Below, piece after piece: positions 1 through 9,231 of a stretch of DNA of 64,000 bases (position 1 is its first letter; each line of letters opens with the position of its first letter). The notes below the pieces were generated by a model. That model had not been told where the DNA came from. It ran no database searches and was given only the letters and a program-made list of their open reading frames with translations. Made by a program: the position numbers and the translations under genes. The stretch comes from Pseudoramibacter porci (GTDB taxonomy: Bacteria > Bacillota > Clostridia > Eubacteriales > Eubacteriaceae). Where the stretch lies: positions 22,655 through 86,654 of the forward strand of contig NZ_VUMO01000010.1 of assembly GCF_009696145.1 (NCBI RefSeq), in the 5' to 3' direction.

Positions 1-181
1 ATTCTTCAACAATCATTTCTGCTGTATTAACGCTGATATCTGATAGAATTAAATTTTCTTCCAATTCTTCAAAAAAATCTTCGTCTAATTCTTTGTAATA
101 AAGTAAATGATTGATTTTTTCTGTAAATTTTTTTGTTGTACTGGAAACACGGTCGCGCATTTTTTTAAATACTGAAGCCAT
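1..181 (-). CDS. ftsY: Signal recognition particle receptor FtsY, N-terminal fragment
   Basis: The 5' end of a gene that continues beyond the left edge; about 60 codons are present. The translation begins MASVFKKMRDRVSSTTKKF and continues with an acidic helical stretch (YYKELDEDFFEELEENL), which matches the start of the FtsY NG domain in Firmicutes. FtsY is the SRP receptor GTPase that delivers ribosome-nascent chain complexes to the membrane. The GTPase motifs lie outside the window, so the call rests on the N-terminal helices and on position directly after smc, the usual rnc-smc-ftsY order. The start has an AAGGAG site just upstream and lies 21 bases after the smc stop codon. Confidence 0.85.
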   Translation of the reverse strand, partial: MASVFKKMRDRVSSTTKKFTEKINHLLYYKELDEDFFEELEENLILSDISVNTAEMIVEE

Positions 182-202
182 TATATTCTCCTTTTTAGGG
201 TA

Positions 203-3200
203 TTAAGTATAATCTGATATTTTCACTGAAACAATTTTAGAAATCCCCGTATTTGTCATCGAAATCCCATAAATTGAGTCGCAGATTTTTAACGTATTTT
301 TCCGATGTGTTATTAATATAAATTGTGTTTGATTAAAAATTTTCTTTAAATAAGTCGTAAAACGATAAATGTTTTGATCGTCTAAAGCAGCATCCACTTC
401 ATCAACAATACAAAATGGTGATGGATTGAGTTTTAAAAAAGCAAAAAGCAAACATATTGCTGTCATCGCCTTTTCTCCACCTGACATTAAAGATAACTGT
501 TTTAAGTTTTTGCCAGGAGGCTGTGCCTCTAAACCAATACCGCTTTGTAGAATATTTTGCGGATCAATATAAAAAAGATTTGCCTTTCCTCCACCAAACA
601 ATTCTCTGAAAACTTGTGAAAAATATGTCTGTAATCTTTTAAACTCACAATCAAATTTCTTAGTCATTTCATGCTGAAGATCTTGGATCAATGTTTCTAT
701 TCTTCTTTTCGATTTCAGTAGATCCGCGTACTGATTTTGAACAAACAGATATCTTTGATTGATCTCCTCATATTCTTCAATTGCATTGACATTGACATTG
801 CCAAGCAATTTAATTTTCTGCTCCATCTTTTGTATTGACGACTTGTTAACAAAAATCTCATCCATTTTTTTATTTTTCAGCCAATCATCAATCATAGTTG
901 GATTCATGCTGTAACGACTCATCATTTTATCAATCAGGTTTTGTTTCACTGTTGATATGCGATGCGCTGCAATTTTTAGTTTGTTCAATTCTTCATTTTG
1001 CAAAACTTGTTGATGATTGAATGCTCTGATTTTTTTATCAGTATTCTCCATTTGTTCATCAATTTTAGATTCGCTTATTTCGAAGAAACTAGCCTTTTTC
1101 TTGCAGTCGTTTTCCTGCTTCTGAAGTAAAAAAATTGATTGTTTGATCGCATTTAGACGTACTTTATCTTTTTGATATGCCAGTTCAAGTTCTTCAGAGC
1201 AATTTTTTTTAGCACTCACTTTTTTCATCAACTGATCAATTTGATCCTTTATTATTTCTGATTGTTTCTTTTTTAATTTAATGCCCTCATTATTTTTTGC
1301 AATTTCTATATTGTATTTCGAAATAACACGGTCATTTTCTTTTTCCTTTTGATACAACAAGTCAAGTTGATTTTGAATATTCTTTTGATTATCGCTATTA
1401 TCAATATGTTCGTTTTTTCGTATCAGTTCTATTATATTGTTTTTAGATTTTTTTACCTCACTGTATTGTACATTTAATTGGCAGCATTCCTTTTCTTCTA
1501 AATCAATAGTTTTAACTAAATCTGCATTTGATTCCTTTAATATTTTGCATTTATGCTTTTCTTCAAAAATCAGCCGTTTAACGTCTTCGCTTTGAGCCTT
1601 TAGTGCTAAATATTGTTCCTGCTGCTGCGTTATCAATTCTTGTACCGCTTCAAGATCCTTCACTTTTTCTGATAGTTGAATGACAATTTCTTTTTCTTGT
1701 TTGTCACATGTATTAAGCTCATCTTTTTTATTGTAGAGATAAGCATTTTGTTTTTCTTTTTGTCTCCCACCAACAATTGCACCACCTGCATAAAAGATTT
1801 CACCATCCAAAGTCACAATCATATAGTATTTTATAGCGCGACGCATTTGTCTTGCAGCATTAAAATTATCAACTACAATCACACGTCCTAATAAGCTCTG
1901 AATAGCCGGTTTAATTTCAATGGAATATTTAATTAAATCAGATGCAATGCCAAGATACCCTTTAAAATTGGCAAATCTATTTTTTTCACTTATAGAAATT
2001 TGATTGTTTGCTAAATTGGACAAAGGTAAAAAAGTAACACGACCTGCTTTATTCTTTTTTAGCAACTCGATACAATAGCGGGCTGTTTCAACATCATCAA
2101 CAATAATATTTTGAGTTTTTCTCCCTAAAGCTGAATCTACTGCATAGATTAAATCATCCGGAACTTCTATCAAATCACCTACGGGTCCTAAAATACTGCG
2201 TTTGATTTCCTTAGGCATCGATTCTTTCTGGTTCATGACCCATCTTGTCCCAGGTACATAATCCAAATATTGTCTTTGGACTTTTTTTATATAACTAGCC
2301 CGAGTTCTAAGAAGTAATTGATCATTCCGAAGCCGATTTATCTGAGAAGATAGTTTTTTCTCTTTGTCATTTAAACGGTTTAATGATTGCTGTGCTTTTG
2401 ATAATTTTTTTTGAATATCTACGGCAAATTGCTGATTATGTTCTAGCTTAGTACGCGCGTATTCATAATTTTTTTTATTTTCAAAAATAGTATTTTTTTT
2501 ATTCTGTATATTCTGTTCTCTATTATTAATTTTTTCTTCAATAACTAATAATTCTGATTCATATTTTGCAATTTTATCTTTATTTTTTTCCCGGTTAGAT
2601 TGTAAATTTTTATCAAGTCCCTGCGCTTTTGCTAGTTGTTCTTTAATCTTTTCAATAGCTTGTTCATTTTGAATTCCTTGTTTCTGTTGCAGAGACTGTT
2701 CACGTCGTAAACGATTATTATCTTTTTGAAGTGATTGAATCTCCACCACCAACCCATTTAATTTTTTTTGATTATCCTCTCTCTGAGACGATAAATCCTT
2801 TATACGATCATAGCAGCTGTTAATTTCAAATTTCGTCCTATGAAGTTGCTCTTCAATATGTGCCTTATTTTTTTCACTATTAATATTATTTGTAGATATT
2901 TCTTCGAATAATAGGTTGTTTTCTTTTTTAGATTCTAAAATTTTTCTCTTTTGGACGCGTAGACGTTGATATTGCGCATCCGCATCATGTATCGCTATTT
3001 TTAGTTTACTTATTTCGCTATTGCATTGATCAAGAGCCTTTTGATTCTCCAATTTTTTAGCTTCAAGTACTTGATAATCCTTTTGAAACGAAATAAAATC
3101 GATTTTTCTTAGCTTTTCCTTTAAATCCAGGTAACGCTTCGCTTTTTCTGCTTGTTTCGATAGTGGCGTGCGCTGACGCTCCAATTCAATTATCAAATCC

Positions 3201-3775
3201 TGAATTCGTTCCATATTGCTCTGGGCAGATTTTAACTCTTTTTGTGCCTCATTCTCGCGAGACTTATAATTAACAATCCCTACCGCTTCTTCAATAATAG
3301 ACCTTAAAGTATTTGGATCACTGTTAATAATATTTTCTATATTTCCCTGTCCTACTATTGAATAGCCATTTTTTCCAAGACCTGTATCTGCAAACACCGC
3401 ATGAACTTCCCTTAAACGAACGGATTGGTTATTAATAAGATATGTTGATTCTCCCGTTTTAAATAGTCTTCGCGTAATGGATATTTCATCTGGAAATTCT
3501 TTAAAGTATTGATCTGAATTATCCAATAGAATCGTCACTTCTGCATATCCCATCGGATTATGAAAATCCGTACCGGAAAAGATAACATCTTCCATTTGTT
3601 TCCCGCGCAAAGATTTACTGCTTTGCTCCCCCAAAACCCACCGAATTGCATCCGTGATATTACTTTTTCCACTTCCATTGGGACCAATGATGGCTGTAAT
3701 ATTCGAATTAAAAGTGAGTTCAACAGCGCGAGCAAAAGATTTAAACCCGACCATTCGTAACGATTTTAAATACAT
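203..3775 (-). CDS. smc: Chromosome segregation protein SMC
   Basis: The 1190-residue product has the full SMC architecture. A Walker A motif (GPNGSGKS, residues 31-38) starts the N-terminal ATPase half. Two long coiled-coil arms rich in K, E and Q follow, separated by a globular hinge at roughly residues 515-690. The C-terminal half carries the ABC signature (LSLMSGGEKA, from about 1094) and Walker B (FCIVDEVDAALD, from about 1121). SMC dimers with ScpAB load near the origin and organise and segregate the nucleoid. Length is normal for bacterial SMC. It lies between rnc and ftsY in the same direction, with only short gaps, so it is probably cotranscribed. Confidence 0.97.
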   Translation of the reverse strand: MYLKSLRMVGFKSFARAVELTFNSNITAIIGPNGSGKSNITDAIRWVLGEQSSKSLRGKQMEDVIFSGTDFHNPMGYAEVTILLDNSDQYFKEFPDEISITRRLFKTGESTYLINNQSVRLREVHAVFADTGLGKNGYSIVGQGNIENIINSDPNTLRSIIEEAVGIVNYKSRENEAQKELKSAQSNMERIQDLIIELERQRTPLSKQAEKAKRYLDLKEKLRKIDFISFQKDYQVLEAKKLENQKALDQCNSEISKLKIAIHDADAQYQRLRVQKRKILESKKENNLLFEEISTNNINSEKNKAHIEEQLHRTKFEINSCYDRIKDLSSQREDNQKKLNGLVVEIQSLQKDNNRLRREQSLQQKQGIQNEQAIEKIKEQLAKAQGLDKNLQSNREKNKDKIAKYESELLVIEEKINNREQNIQNKKNTIFENKKNYEYARTKLEHNQQFAVDIQKKLSKAQQSLNRLNDKEKKLSSQINRLRNDQLLLRTRASYIKKVQRQYLDYVPGTRWVMNQKESMPKEIKRSILGPVGDLIEVPDDLIYAVDSALGRKTQNIIVDDVETARYCIELLKKNKAGRVTFLPLSNLANNQISISEKNRFANFKGYLGIASDLIKYSIEIKPAIQSLLGRVIVVDNFNAARQMRRAIKYYMIVTLDGEIFYAGGAIVGGRQKEKQNAYLYNKKDELNTCDKQEKEIVIQLSEKVKDLEAVQELITQQQEQYLALKAQSEDVKRLIFEEKHKCKILKESNADLVKTIDLEEKECCQLNVQYSEVKKSKNNIIELIRKNEHIDNSDNQKNIQNQLDLLYQKEKENDRVISKYNIEIAKNNEGIKLKKKQSEIIKDQIDQLMKKVSAKKNCSEELELAYQKDKVRLNAIKQSIFLLQKQENDCKKKASFFEISESKIDEQMENTDKKIRAFNHQQVLQNEELNKLKIAAHRISTVKQNLIDKMMSRYSMNPTMIDDWLKNKKMDEIFVNKSSIQKMEQKIKLLGNVNVNAIEEYEEINQRYLFVQNQYADLLKSKRRIETLIQDLQHEMTKKFDCEFKRLQTYFSQVFRELFGGGKANLFYIDPQNILQSGIGLEAQPPGKNLKQLSLMSGGEKAMTAICLLFAFLKLNPSPFCIVDEVDAALDDQNIYRFTTYLKKIFNQTQFILITHRKNTLKICDSIYGISMTNTGISKIVSVKISDYT

Positions 3776-3810
3776 AAATATTCCTTATACCTTTAAGTTT
3801 TCATGCGGAT

Positions 3811-4491
3811 CTAATTTATTTTTTCATGCAGTACATTTTTGGCGGCCTGTTGTTCAGCCTCTTTCTTTGTTTTTCCCATTCCTTCACCGCATTTTTCGCC
3901 ATTAATGAATAAAGAAACATAAAAAATTTTTTCGTGCTCTGGCCCAGTTGTACGATCAAGAACGTATTCAATAACATGATCCCTTTGTTGTTGAATCAGC
4001 TCTTGTAAGGCTGTTTTATAATCATTATTTAAATGTCCACTAAGTGCTAGATGAATATTTTCTTTTAGTAAATCATAAACCAGCTTTTTAGTTTGATTGA
4101 AATCTGAGTCAAGAAAAATAGCGCCAATTAAGGCTTCAAAAGCATTTTCTAATATTGATCTGCGGTATCTTCCGCCAGATGCAATTTCACCTTTTCCCAG
4201 CAACAGAAAATCACCCAAATGAATTTTTGCCGCTGCTCTGGACAATGACTCGGAGCACACAATACTTGCCCGAAGTCGCGTCATTTTTCCCTCAGAAAAA
4301 TCAAAGTGTTTATATAAGTATTCGGAAATGGATAATTCTAAAACGGCATCTCCAAGATATTCCAAACGTTCGTTGTTTCTGTCGTTTTTTCCATATGAAC
4401 TGTGTGTCAATGCTTCGATAAGATACTTATTTTCATTGAAATAATAGTTTATTTCATTTTCTAATTGTTTTATTTCCATTTTATTAATCAA
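3811..4491 (-). CDS. rnc: Ribonuclease III
   Basis: This is the double-strand-specific endoribonuclease that processes rRNA precursors and structured mRNAs. The RNase III signature NERLEYLGDAVLELSISEYLY is near the N terminus with the catalytic acidic residues intact, and a double-stranded RNA-binding domain ends the protein (GEGMGKTKKEAEQQAAKNVL). I chose a TTG start at 4491, giving about 226 residues, because AAGGA lies five bases before it. An ATG at 4479 is the alternative but is about 17 bases from that site. A longer frame to 4548 would run through the acpP terminator and is unlikely. Neighbours acpP and smc are a common clostridial order. Confidence 0.93.
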   Translation of the reverse strand: MINKMEIKQLENEINYYFNENKYLIEALTHSSYGKNDRNNERLEYLGDAVLELSISEYLYKHFDFSEGKMTRLRASIVCSESLSRAAAKIHLGDFLLLGKGEIASGGRYRRSILENAFEALIGAIFLDSDFNQTKKLVYDLLKENIHLALSGHLNNDYKTALQELIQQQRDHVIEYVLDRTTGPEHEKIFYVSLFINGEKCGEGMGKTKKEAEQQAAKNVLHEKIN

Positions 4492-4510
4492 AATAATCCT
4501 TATATTAACG

Positions 4511-4536
4511 AAAAAGCTCCCAATAAATGGGAGCTC
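4511..4536 (-). terminator. Rho-independent terminator after acpP
   Basis: An eight-base-pair stem (AGCTCCCA pairing with TGGGAGCT) with a short AT loop is followed on the minus strand by TTTTT. It lies just after the acpP stop codon and before rnc, so it may reduce rather than abolish transcription into rnc-smc-ftsY, for which I see no separate strong promoter. Confidence 0.8.
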
Positions 4537-4548
4537 ATCAAATTTCAT

Positions 4549-4776
4549 TTATGCGTCAAGAATTTTAATAATGTCACCAACAGTTTTAATGTTTTCTAAT
4601 TGATCATCTGGAACTTTAACGCCAAACTCATCTTCAAAAGCCATAACCAGCTCAACAATATCCAAAGAATCTGCGTCAAGATCTTCGACTAAATTGCTAT
4701 CTTCACTGATTTCGTCTTCAGAAACACCTAATTGCTCTGCAATGATATTTTTTACTTGATCAAGTTTGTCACTCAT
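4549..4776 (-). CDS. acpP: Acyl carrier protein
   Basis: A 75-residue acidic protein carrying the phosphopantetheine attachment motif [10 protein letters not shown], where the serine of DSL receives the 4'-phosphopantetheine arm. It carries growing acyl chains in type II fatty acid synthesis and donates them to PlsX, whose gene is directly upstream. Size, charge and motif are all standard. The fab genes that often separate plsX and acpP (fabD, fabG) are absent here; the spacing from plsX is only 18 bases, so the two are probably cotranscribed. Confidence 0.97.
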   Translation of the reverse strand: MSDKLDQVKNIIAEQLGVSEDEISEDSNLVEDLDADSLDIVELVMAFEDEFGVKVPDDQLENIKTVGDIIKILDA

Positions 4777-4794
4777 TTTTGACCCTCCATATAT

Positions 4795-5802
4795 TTATTT
4801 AGACTGCATTTCTATATTTATTGTATTTTCAATTTTCGATATGATGTCGCCATCCATATAAGCAATTGCTTGTTTAATTGCATTTTTTATCGCATAAGCA
4901 TTGGAACTTCCATGTGCTTTAATCAGTCCGCCGCGTATGCCAAGAAACGGTGCACCACCAACTTCGTCAGAACTAAATTCTTTCTTAAAAGACTGGAGAT
5001 CTTTTTTTATGAGTGCTCCGCCAATTTTACCTCTAGTTGAACTTAAGATAGCTTGTTTTAATCCGTTTAATAAAAAGCTTGAAAGTCCTTCTAACTGTTT
5101 TAATAATATATTACCGGTAAATCCATCTGTGACAATGACATCTGCATCACCGTTCATTATATCGCGGGATTCAATATTGCCGATAAAATTAATTGACTTT
5201 GTTTCCGACAATAGCTGATACGCTTTTTTTACTAAGCTGCTGCCTTTTTCTTCCTCAGTACCTATATTGAGTAATCCAACTTTTGGAAACGCAACATTAA
5301 ATACATTTTGATAGTAAATCGATCCTAAAATACCAAACTGTTGCAGGTATTCGGCTTTACAATCTGCGTTAGCTCCTGAATCTAATAACAATGTCACATG
5401 ATCTTTCGTCGGAAGCGGTGTCGCTAAAGCTGGTCTTTTGATTCCCTTTATACGCCCTAACTTGAAAAGACCGCCAGCTAACAAAGCACCTGTCGAACCG
5501 GCTGACACAAGTACACTATCTTCTTCGTCACGATTCACTGCATCTAACCCAATCACAATCGAAGAGTCTTGTTTCTCTCTAATTGCCTTCATAGGTTCTT
5601 CATTAAAGCCAATGACCGACTTTGACGGTAGAATATCGATAGCTTCTTTTGGATATTTTACCAAAGATAACTCGTTGATAATTGCAGACTCGCTACCGAT
5701 AAGCGTTAAGTGAACTTGATACTCATTAACTGCATCGGCACAACCCTTTACAATTTCTCGAGGGGCAAAATCGCCGCCCATTGCATCCACAAAGATATGC
5801 AT
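4795..5802 (-). CDS. plsX: Phosphate acyltransferase PlsX
   Basis: The 335-residue product begins MHIFVDAMGGDFAPREIVKG, the hallmark N terminus of PlsX. The enzyme converts acyl-ACP to acyl phosphate for PlsY, the first committed step of phosphatidic acid synthesis in Gram-positive bacteria. Conserved stretches such as STGALLAGG and the GFTGNILLK region are present and the length is typical. It lies between rpmF and acpP on the same strand, the widespread rpmF-plsX arrangement. A weak terminator-like hairpin at the end of rpmF precedes it, so readthrough must feed this gene unless a promoter is missed. Confidence 0.96.
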   Translation of the reverse strand: MHIFVDAMGGDFAPREIVKGCADAVNEYQVHLTLIGSESAIINELSLVKYPKEAIDILPSKSVIGFNEEPMKAIREKQDSSIVIGLDAVNRDEEDSVLVSAGSTGALLAGGLFKLGRIKGIKRPALATPLPTKDHVTLLLDSGANADCKAEYLQQFGILGSIYYQNVFNVAFPKVGLLNIGTEEEKGSSLVKKAYQLLSETKSINFIGNIESRDIMNGDADVIVTDGFTGNILLKQLEGLSSFLLNGLKQAILSSTRGKIGGALIKKDLQSFKKEFSSDEVGGAPFLGIRGGLIKAHGSSNAYAIKNAIKQAIAYMDGDIISKIENTINIEMQSK

Positions 5803-5821
5803 ATGTTTTCCCTAATAAATC

Positions 5822-5848
5822 AGAAAAACAGAGGCAAAGCTCTGTTTT
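5822..5848 (-). terminator. Weak terminator or attenuator between rpmF and plsX
   Basis: A hairpin with arms AAAACAGAG and CTCTGTTTT begins at the rpmF stop codon and is followed on the minus strand by a short T run. It probably ends part of the transcripts at rpmF and so lets ribosomal protein and lipid genes be expressed at different levels from one promoter. Function is inferred from structure only. Confidence 0.55.
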
Positions 5849-6023
5849 AGTCTTCAGCTAACACTTCTGTGTCTTTATATGTTCCACAATTTCTGCAAAC
5901 ACGATGTGGCAACTTAATTTCACCACATTTCGGGCAAACGCTCATGCCTGGAACAGTCAGCTTGTAATGCGTTCTTCTTTTATCGCGTCGCGCTTTAGAT
6001 GATCTATGCTTCGGTACTGCCAT
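5847..6023 (-). CDS. rpmF: 50S ribosomal protein L32
   Basis: A 58-residue basic protein starting [17 protein letters not shown], the highly conserved L32 N terminus. It also holds two CxxC pairs ([18 protein letters not shown]), the zinc-ribbon form of L32. The start at 6023 is chosen over a longer frame because GGGAGGTG lies just before it and all L32 proteins begin here. It sits between DUF177 and plsX, an arrangement conserved in many bacteria. Confidence 0.97.
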   Translation of the reverse strand: MAVPKHRSSKARRDKRRTHYKLTVPGMSVCPKCGEIKLPHRVCRNCGTYKDTEVLAED

Positions 6024-6060
6024 TGTTACACCTCCCAACATCTATAACTATGATTTAGTA

Positions 6061-6066
6061 ATTATA
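6061..6066 (-). promoter_or_regulatory. Possible -10 box for rpmF
   Basis: TATAAT on the minus strand lies in the short gap between the DUF177 gene and rpmF, about 40 bases before the start codon. The matching -35 region is poor, so this would be a weak secondary promoter for rpmF-plsX-acpP if real. Confidence 0.35.
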
Positions 6067-6081
6067 CTACAATAGCCCCAT

Positions 6082-6570
6082 TTATAAAAGTTTTTTTAAT
6101 GCTTCCATTCTAGGATCGATTCCATCATCGTCATCCGAATGATCACTTTGATGGCACTGACATTCTTCAAAATTTAAATTCACACCGCATCCTGGGCAAA
6201 TTCCTTTACAATCCGGCTTGCATAAAACCCTAAATGGTTCATTAATATAGAGACATTCTTCTATACAAGGGATGATATCAAGTGCCTCTAACGAGGGATT
6301 AATTTCGCTCGATTCGTGATATACATAATCACACTGATAGGGTGTAGGTTGTAAGCATCTGGCACATTCAAAAACCATCGTTCCCGTTATGTGCATGTCC
6401 ACCATCACCTCATGACGATTGACTAGACTGAGATGTCCTGTAACCTGTAACCCCTCATCAGGAATTCGGCCATTCAGTTCATGATTGTCATCAATCAAAT
6501 CATCTGAATAAACCCGAAAATCCAGAGGATAATGTACGCCACCACGTAATTCTGAAATTTCTATTTTCAT
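6082..6570 (-). CDS. YceD/DUF177 family protein
   Basis: A 162-residue acidic protein with a cysteine-rich C-terminal part (ECARCLQP near the middle, then CKGICPGCGVNL), typical of the DUF177/YceD family encoded before rpmF. In plants and E. coli homologues are linked to 23S rRNA accumulation, but the molecular role in Firmicutes is not established. The start at 6570 follows TTGGAG; a longer frame to 6597 would run into the promoter -10 box. It is the first gene of the block transcribed from the strong promoter at 6596-6625. Confidence 0.88.
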   Translation of the reverse strand: MKIEISELRGGVHYPLDFRVYSDDLIDDNHELNGRIPDEGLQVTGHLSLVNRHEVMVDMHITGTMVFECARCLQPTPYQCDYVYHESSEINPSLEALDIIPCIEECLYINEPFRVLCKPDCKGICPGCGVNLNFEECQCHQSDHSDDDDGIDPRMEALKKLL

Positions 6571-6595
6571 TATAAACTCCAAATGGGCAAGACTC

Positions 6596-6625
6596 ATTAT
6601 AAATGAGAATTGCCCATTCTGTCAA
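6596..6625 (-). promoter_or_regulatory. Sigma-A promoter of the DUF177-rpmF-plsX-acpP operon
   Basis: On the minus strand TTGACA at 6620-6625 and TATAAT at 6596-6601 are separated by 18 bases. Both boxes match the consensus fully. It lies downstream of the ackA stop and about 25 bases before the DUF177 start codon, so the leader is very short. Confidence 0.85.
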
Positions 6626-6657
6626 GAAAAATTCTTGAATTAATATTTAATTCGTTC

Positions 6658-7857
6658 TTATTTCGCTGCTTCTACTAATTCAACCGTATCTCTAGCAATC
6701 ATTAATTCTTCATTGGTCGGAATAATCATTACTTTCGTCTTAGAATCATCCGTTGAAATAATTGTTTCTTCTCCGCGAACCTTATTCTTTTCAGGATCAA
6801 GTTCGATACCTAAAAATTGTAATCCGTCACAAATTGACGCACGAGCAGTATCTGAGTTTTCACCGAGACCCGCTGTGAAAATAATACCGTCTACACCATT
6901 CATCGCTGCAGCGTACGAACCAATGGTTGTTTTAACTCTATACTGGAAGACATCTAACGCTAATTGCGCGCGCTTATTTCCTTCTCCCGCAGCCTGTTCG
7001 ATATCTCTAAAATCTGAGCTGACGCCGGAAATGCCAAGAACGCCAGATTCCTTATTCATCATGTTGTCAACTTCTTCTGTTGTGTAGCCTCTCTGACGAA
7101 GGAAAATAAGAATTTCAGGATCAATATCTCCGCATCTTGTCCCCATTGCCAGGCCAGCTAACGGCGTCAAACCCATCGACGTATCAATAGATTCACCATG
7201 GCAGACAGCAGCAATACTTGCGCCATTACCCAAATGACATGAAATCAACTTAAGTTCTGAAAGTGGTTTGCCCATTAACTTTGCAGCCTGCAACGTGACA
7301 AATCGATGAGATGTCCCATGAAAGCCGTATTTTCTTATGCCATATTTTTCGTAAAGTTCATACGGCAATGGGTAAATAAATGCTTTTGGCGGCATCGTCT
7401 GATGGAAAGCTGTATCAAATACAGCAACCATTGGAACGTTGGGAAGCATTTCCTGGCAAGCACGAATCCCAATCAAATTGGCTGGATTGTGAAGTGGTGC
7501 TAAAACAGAATTTTCTTCCATTTTTTCAATCACTTCATCCGAAATGAGCACAGAGGATGCAAAGGCTTCGCCGCCGTGAACGGTTCGATGCCCAACAGCG
7601 TCAATTTCGTCTAATGATTTGATTACGCCGTGATTTTCATCAACTAATGCCTTAAAAATAATATCGAGAGCATCTTTGTGTGTATCTAATGGACGTTTAA
7701 ACTGAACCTTATTTTTGCCAATGGGTTCATGCTTAACAACAGAACCTTCAATACCGATTCTTTCTGCAAGACCTTTCGCCAAAACGGTTTCAGTTGTCAT
7801 GTCTAATAACTGGTATTTTAAAGAGGAACTTCCAGCGTTGATAACAAGTACTTTCAT
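6658..7857 (-). CDS. ackA: Acetate kinase
   Basis: The product of about 399 residues starts [19 protein letters not shown], the phosphate-binding signature of acetate kinases, and contains FHGTSHRFV and HGGEAF motifs of the ASKHA fold. It converts acetyl phosphate and ADP to acetate and ATP, a main energy-yielding step of fermentation. The start at 7857 follows GGAG by about a dozen bases. No phosphotransacetylase gene is adjacent. It is divergent from tmcAL; a TATAGT at 7906-7911 is its probable -10 box. Confidence 0.97.
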   Translation of the reverse strand: MKVLVINAGSSSLKYQLLDMTTETVLAKGLAERIGIEGSVVKHEPIGKNKVQFKRPLDTHKDALDIIFKALVDENHGVIKSLDEIDAVGHRTVHGGEAFASSVLISDEVIEKMEENSVLAPLHNPANLIGIRACQEMLPNVPMVAVFDTAFHQTMPPKAFIYPLPYELYEKYGIRKYGFHGTSHRFVTLQAAKLMGKPLSELKLISCHLGNGASIAAVCHGESIDTSMGLTPLAGLAMGTRCGDIDPEILIFLRQRGYTTEEVDNMMNKESGVLGISGVSSDFRDIEQAAGEGNKRAQLALDVFQYRVKTTIGSYAAAMNGVDGIIFTAGLGENSDTARASICDGLQFLGIELDPEKNKVRGEETIISTDDSKTKVMIIPTNEELMIARDTVELVEAAK

Positions 7858-7905
7858 CTTTTTCACTTTCTCCTTCAAAAAAATATGCTATCTCAAACTT
7901 CTAAT

Positions 7906-7954
7906 ACTATATCATTTTTTTTATCTTTCGTCCTAAATTATTTTGTAATATAAT
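7906..7954. promoter_or_regulatory. Divergent -10 boxes of ackA and tmcAL
   Basis: In the gap between the two divergent genes, TATAGT on the minus strand (7906-7911) faces ackA and TATAAT on the plus strand (7949-7954) faces tmcAL. Neither has a convincing -35 box at the right distance, so these may be extended or regulator-dependent promoters. The plus-strand box lies directly before an ATG at 7955, which argues against that codon being the tmcAL start. Confidence 0.5.
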
Positions 7955-8005
7955 ATGAAAATATCAAAAAAATCCGAGAAAGATCGTAATTGGAGGCATT
8001 TATTT

Positions 8006-9208
8006 TTGAAAGCTCTAGGAATTATCGCCGAATACAATCCTTTTCATAACGGGCACCGTTTCCATATCCATACTTCCCAAAAATGTCTTCATCCTGACAC
8101 CACCATTATTGTTATGAGTGGTCCCTTTGTTCAACGCGGCACCCCCGCTGTCTTAGACAAGTGGAAGCGCTGCAAAATGGCGCTTTCAAATGGTGCCGAC
8201 CTTGTCTGTGAATTGCCGTTCCCTTGGGCTTCAGCTGGCGCCGAAAAATTTGCTGAAGGTGCAGTTGCTATTTTAGATGTTTTAAATTGTTGTTACCTCT
8301 CTTTTGGTTCTGAATCGGGCGATATCGAATCATTATCTACCGTGGCGCGTCTTTTATCTGAGGAAACACCGTCTTTTCAATCGGAGCTGAAAAAACATCT
8401 TGAATGTGGAATTAGTTTTGCCAAATCTAGAGAAGATGCTGTTCGTTCACTTTTGGGAAGAGAAATGGCCGACATGATGACGCATCCTAACAATACGCTT
8501 GGCATCGAATACCTTAAAGCAATTAATCGCAGTCGTTCCCATCTTCAGCCGATCACCATAAAAAGACAAGGTGCACTGCACGATCAAGCTGCTCTTAATT
8601 CTTTTTCATCCTCTGCCATTCGACAATTAATTAAAACAAATAATGTTGATCGTGCGGCTGATTATCTTCCTTACCCTTCGCATGTATTAAAAAATACACT
8701 TTTTTCTTCTTTAGAGATAGATTTTGAAAGATTAACTGCTGCTAAGCTCTTAACAGCCTCACGTTCTCAGCTTCTAGACCTGCCGGACGTGACAGAAGGT
8801 TTAGAGTTTGCACTTCAAAATTCAGTTCGGGATTCGCAAGCATTCTCTTATCAACAAATCATCGATCGCGTTTCTTCAAAACGAATACCAAAAAGTCGAA
8901 TCCGACGCATCCTCTTGTATTTAGCTCTCGATATTTCAAGAGAAGTCTTGTATCAATCCTGGAAAGCTGCACCGCCATATGTTCGTATTCTTGGCATGAA
9001 CGATCGAGGGCGTGCCTATTTGGCTGAAAATAAAAAGAAAATTCATTGTCCTGTCTTAATTAATGTAAAAAGTAATCAAACGCAATTAGATAACTCGGCA
9101 AAAAAAATATTAAGACTTGATATGCAGGCTCAAAATATGTGGAATTACTTACATAGAGACAGGGTGCTGTTTCAGGACTATCGCCATTCGCCAATCCTTG
9201 TATTTTAG
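8006..9208 (+). CDS. tmcAL: tRNA(Met) cytidine acetate ligase TmcAL
   Basis: The 400-residue product starts MKALGIIAEYNPFHNGHRFHI, a nucleotidyltransferase-type motif with an HNGH signature that identifies the YlbM/TmcAL family. In B. subtilis this enzyme uses acetate and ATP to form N4-acetylcytidine at the wobble position of elongator tRNA(Met). A TTG start is chosen because GGAGG lies nine bases before it and because the family begins at this residue; an in-frame ATG at 7955 abuts the promoter. Its position beside acetate kinase fits a link to acetate, although this neighbour pair may only be positional. Confidence 0.93.
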   Translation: MKALGIIAEYNPFHNGHRFHIHTSQKCLHPDTTIIVMSGPFVQRGTPAVLDKWKRCKMALSNGADLVCELPFPWASAGAEKFAEGAVAILDVLNCCYLSFGSESGDIESLSTVARLLSEETPSFQSELKKHLECGISFAKSREDAVRSLLGREMADMMTHPNNTLGIEYLKAINRSRSHLQPITIKRQGALHDQAALNSFSSSAIRQLIKTNNVDRAADYLPYPSHVLKNTLFSSLEIDFERLTAAKLLTASRSQLLDLPDVTEGLEFALQNSVRDSQAFSYQQIIDRVSSKRIPKSRIRRILLYLALDISREVLYQSWKAAPPYVRILGMNDRGRAYLAENKKKIHCPVLINVKSNQTQLDNSAKKILRLDMQAQNMWNYLHRDRVLFQDYRHSPILVF

Positions 9209-9231
9209 ATATTAAAGAAATGAGGTCTATT

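Noticed and set aside
7955..8005. Upstream ATG start for tmcAL
   Set aside because: It lies immediately after a TATAAT box and adds residues that the family lacks; the TTG at 8006 has GGAGG at the right distance.
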